42,839 nucleotides of DNA from Reticulitermes lucifugus (Eukaryota; Arthropoda; Insecta; Blattodea; Rhinotermitidae). The translations under genes and the position numbers were made by a program. The stretch is from NCBI GenBank assembly GCA_026260175.1, contig JAKCWW010004160.1:1-42839 (forward strand), written 5' to 3'. Shown here piece by piece: positions 41,481-42,839 of this stretch; within the stretch, counting starts at the first letter, position 1; each line of letters opens with the position of its first letter. The notes beneath the pieces are model-generated. The model searched no databases. It saw only the letters and a program-made list of their open reading frames with translations, and was not told the DNA's origin.

Positions 41481-41738
41481 TTCCTGTCCATATTATGCAC
41501 TACACCATGAAGATATATGGTGGAGGTATAACTCCACTCCTTTTGTACTGTACTTTGTACTTGATGTGAGTGGTCAGCTTCACGCCCTGTCCGCTTTACC
41601 CCCTGGGAAAGGGCACCCGGTACTCACTGCATAGAAGACTAAGCGCACCCCAGAGTCGGTAGGAACGCTGTGCCAGGAACACCAACTCGATTCCTCAATC
41701 GCCAGTCAATCATACCGACCGAGCAATCCAGCTCACAT
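41481..41738 (-). mobile_element. SINE-B copy, second in tandem orientation
   Basis: Antisense landmarks TATAACTCCACTCC, GAGTGGTCAGCTTCACGCC, CCGCTTTACCCCCTGGG, CCAACTCGATTCCTCAATCG and TCATACCGACCGAGCAATC. It lies about 50 bp from another SINE-B copy in the same orientation. Confidence 0.8.
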
Positions 41739-41762
41739 GTCTGAAGGGCCGGTATCATCATT

Positions 41763-41784
41763 TTCTTCTTCTTCTTCTTCTTCT
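41763..41784. repeat. (TTC)n microsatellite
   Basis: Six to seven TTC units. Confidence 0.9.
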
Positions 41785-42013
41785 CAGTCAATCATTTTGT
41801 ACAGTTCTGGTGAAATGCACACGAACCTTTGCTTAATTTAATCTGTTGGGTATTCGACAGGTCCCCTTACATGGTGGATCGACTGAACGACAAGCCATTT
41901 TTTTACATGGTGAAGGGCCCCGCAGCAGATGCTACGGACGCACTACAGCCTTAAGGCTTTTTGTGCAACCCTATGATGAAGATGAAGATCAGTTTTTTAC
42001 CAAGTTTACAAGT

Positions 42014-42166
42014 AATGGAGCACCAGTGGAATGAAATTGACAGGGGAAAACCGACAACTCGGAGAAAAACTTGTCCCAGTGCCACTTTGTCCACCACAAA
42101 CCCCACATGGACTTACCCGGGATCGAACCGGGGTCAACGACAAGCCATACCTACGCCGCACAATAT
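42014..42166 (-). mobile_element. SINE-C copy
   Basis: In antisense: ATGGAGCACCAGTGGAATG, CAGTGCCACTTTGTCCACCA, CACAAACCCCACATGGAC, then a B box in ACCCGGGATCGAACCGGGGT. The A-box region (GACAAGCCATACCTACGC) is partly preserved. Confidence 0.82.
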
Positions 42167-42839
42167 AGAACATCATAAAAACAAGCGCTGCAACTGTGAT
42201 TCGAACGTGCAAGTTGTAACGGTACAACACGTTATGCGCCTCACACCTCGGGACCAATGCCAGGCACGCCTAACAACATCAATAAAGGCAATTCTAACAG
42301 CACAATTTACTCGTTTCGTTTCTAAACGCAGGTTACGGTTATACACAAGCGGTAGCAAGTACCGCCCTTGGAGTCTGCATACGAAACTAACTACACGGCG
42401 TCACTTTCCAAAAGACCGTTACCTCAATAAGACCCGTAGCCAGAGAGGTGCAAGTAGGTGCAATGCACGCACTAGGAATCTGCAAAATATCAAGGGCAGA
42501 CGTGAACAGCCCGCCAGTAAAAACGTGCGACACTACCGCATCCACGTGTTGTCCCTGCTGAACCGCCGTGGTTGCGAACAGCTCCTTTTCAAAGATGCAT
42601 GTATGTAGTTTAACCGCACTTTGCTGGTTACTTTGTTTTTTTTTTACATTTATTAACTCAACATACAATAAATTAATAGACTGTTCTCTTCAAAGGTTAA
42701 CTTTATTTGTTTATTACAACACAATGTCAGCACAAAACCATCCTTCTACCCTCGTCCTTTCTCTCCCGCCAACTGCCTCGGGACCACTGGACCCTTGTCC
42801 TTCCAGCTATTTTTAGACGAGTGGAAGGGGAGAGCCGAA
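42167..42839. other. Intergenic, mostly unrecognised
   Basis: On the minus strand at 42388-42429 the phrase IEVTVFWKVTPCS recalls a repeat translation (VFWDVTPCSL) seen in many insect sequences, so a repeat probably starts there. A 215-codon plus-strand frame crossing from the SINE-C copy has no family signature and is not called. Confidence 0.5.

Noticed and set aside
41961-42608. 215-codon plus-strand open frame, the longest in the window
   Set aside because: It starts inside an antisense SINE-C copy, has no conserved motif, and the composition does not look coding.

Overview
The window is animal nuclear DNA, most likely from a large-genome insect. It has long AT-rich introns with GT-AG junctions, abundant microsatellites and many tRNA-headed SINEs. 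The peptides these SINEs spell in translation resemble ones often seen in cockroach and termite sequence, so Blattodea is my best guess, from memory and not proven. There is a 105-base assembly gap (N run). I see no prokaryotic genes, no functional tRNA or rRNA and no CRISPR.

Left half (about 1-26.5 kb, minus strand): one gene, the N-terminal 55-60% of a class-1 P4-ATPase phospholipid flippase of the ATP8A1/ATP8A2 type. Twelve internal coding exons can be read with exact splice sites and consistent phases. They run from 21042 down to 2172 and cover TM1-TM2, the actuator domain (DGET), TM3-TM4 (PISL), the phosphorylation loop (DKTGTLT) and most of the nucleotide-binding domain up to the DKLQDQ segment. 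A 19-codon candidate first exon with matching phase lies at 26480-26537. A perfect CRE palindrome lies about 200 bp upstream of it. The C-terminal part (rest of the P domain, TM5-TM10) lies beyond the left edge. The introns carry microsatellites, SINEs, a LINE remnant and foldback elements.

Right half (about 26.6-42.8 kb): I find no host gene. It is a mosaic of mobile-element debris. It holds three recurring SINE families, here called SINE-A, -B and -C, plus a tRNA-Leu-like SINE. It also holds foldback elements, a mariner-like transposase tail, a LINE C-terminal tail, a 144-bp tandem repeat coding for 48-residue repeats, a 31-bp minisatellite, and an inverted pair of a longer dispersed repeat.

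The most interesting signals are: (1) a tandem duplication at a flippase splice acceptor that creates a second, in-frame 3' splice site 63 nt upstream; (2) recurring CTGATGA...GAAA stem-loop signatures resembling degenerate hammerhead ribozymes; (3) strong CpG depletion over the flippase gene body compared with the flank, the footprint expected of germline gene-body methylation; (4) the 48-residue repeat ORF. I did not find a convincing new multi-gene system.
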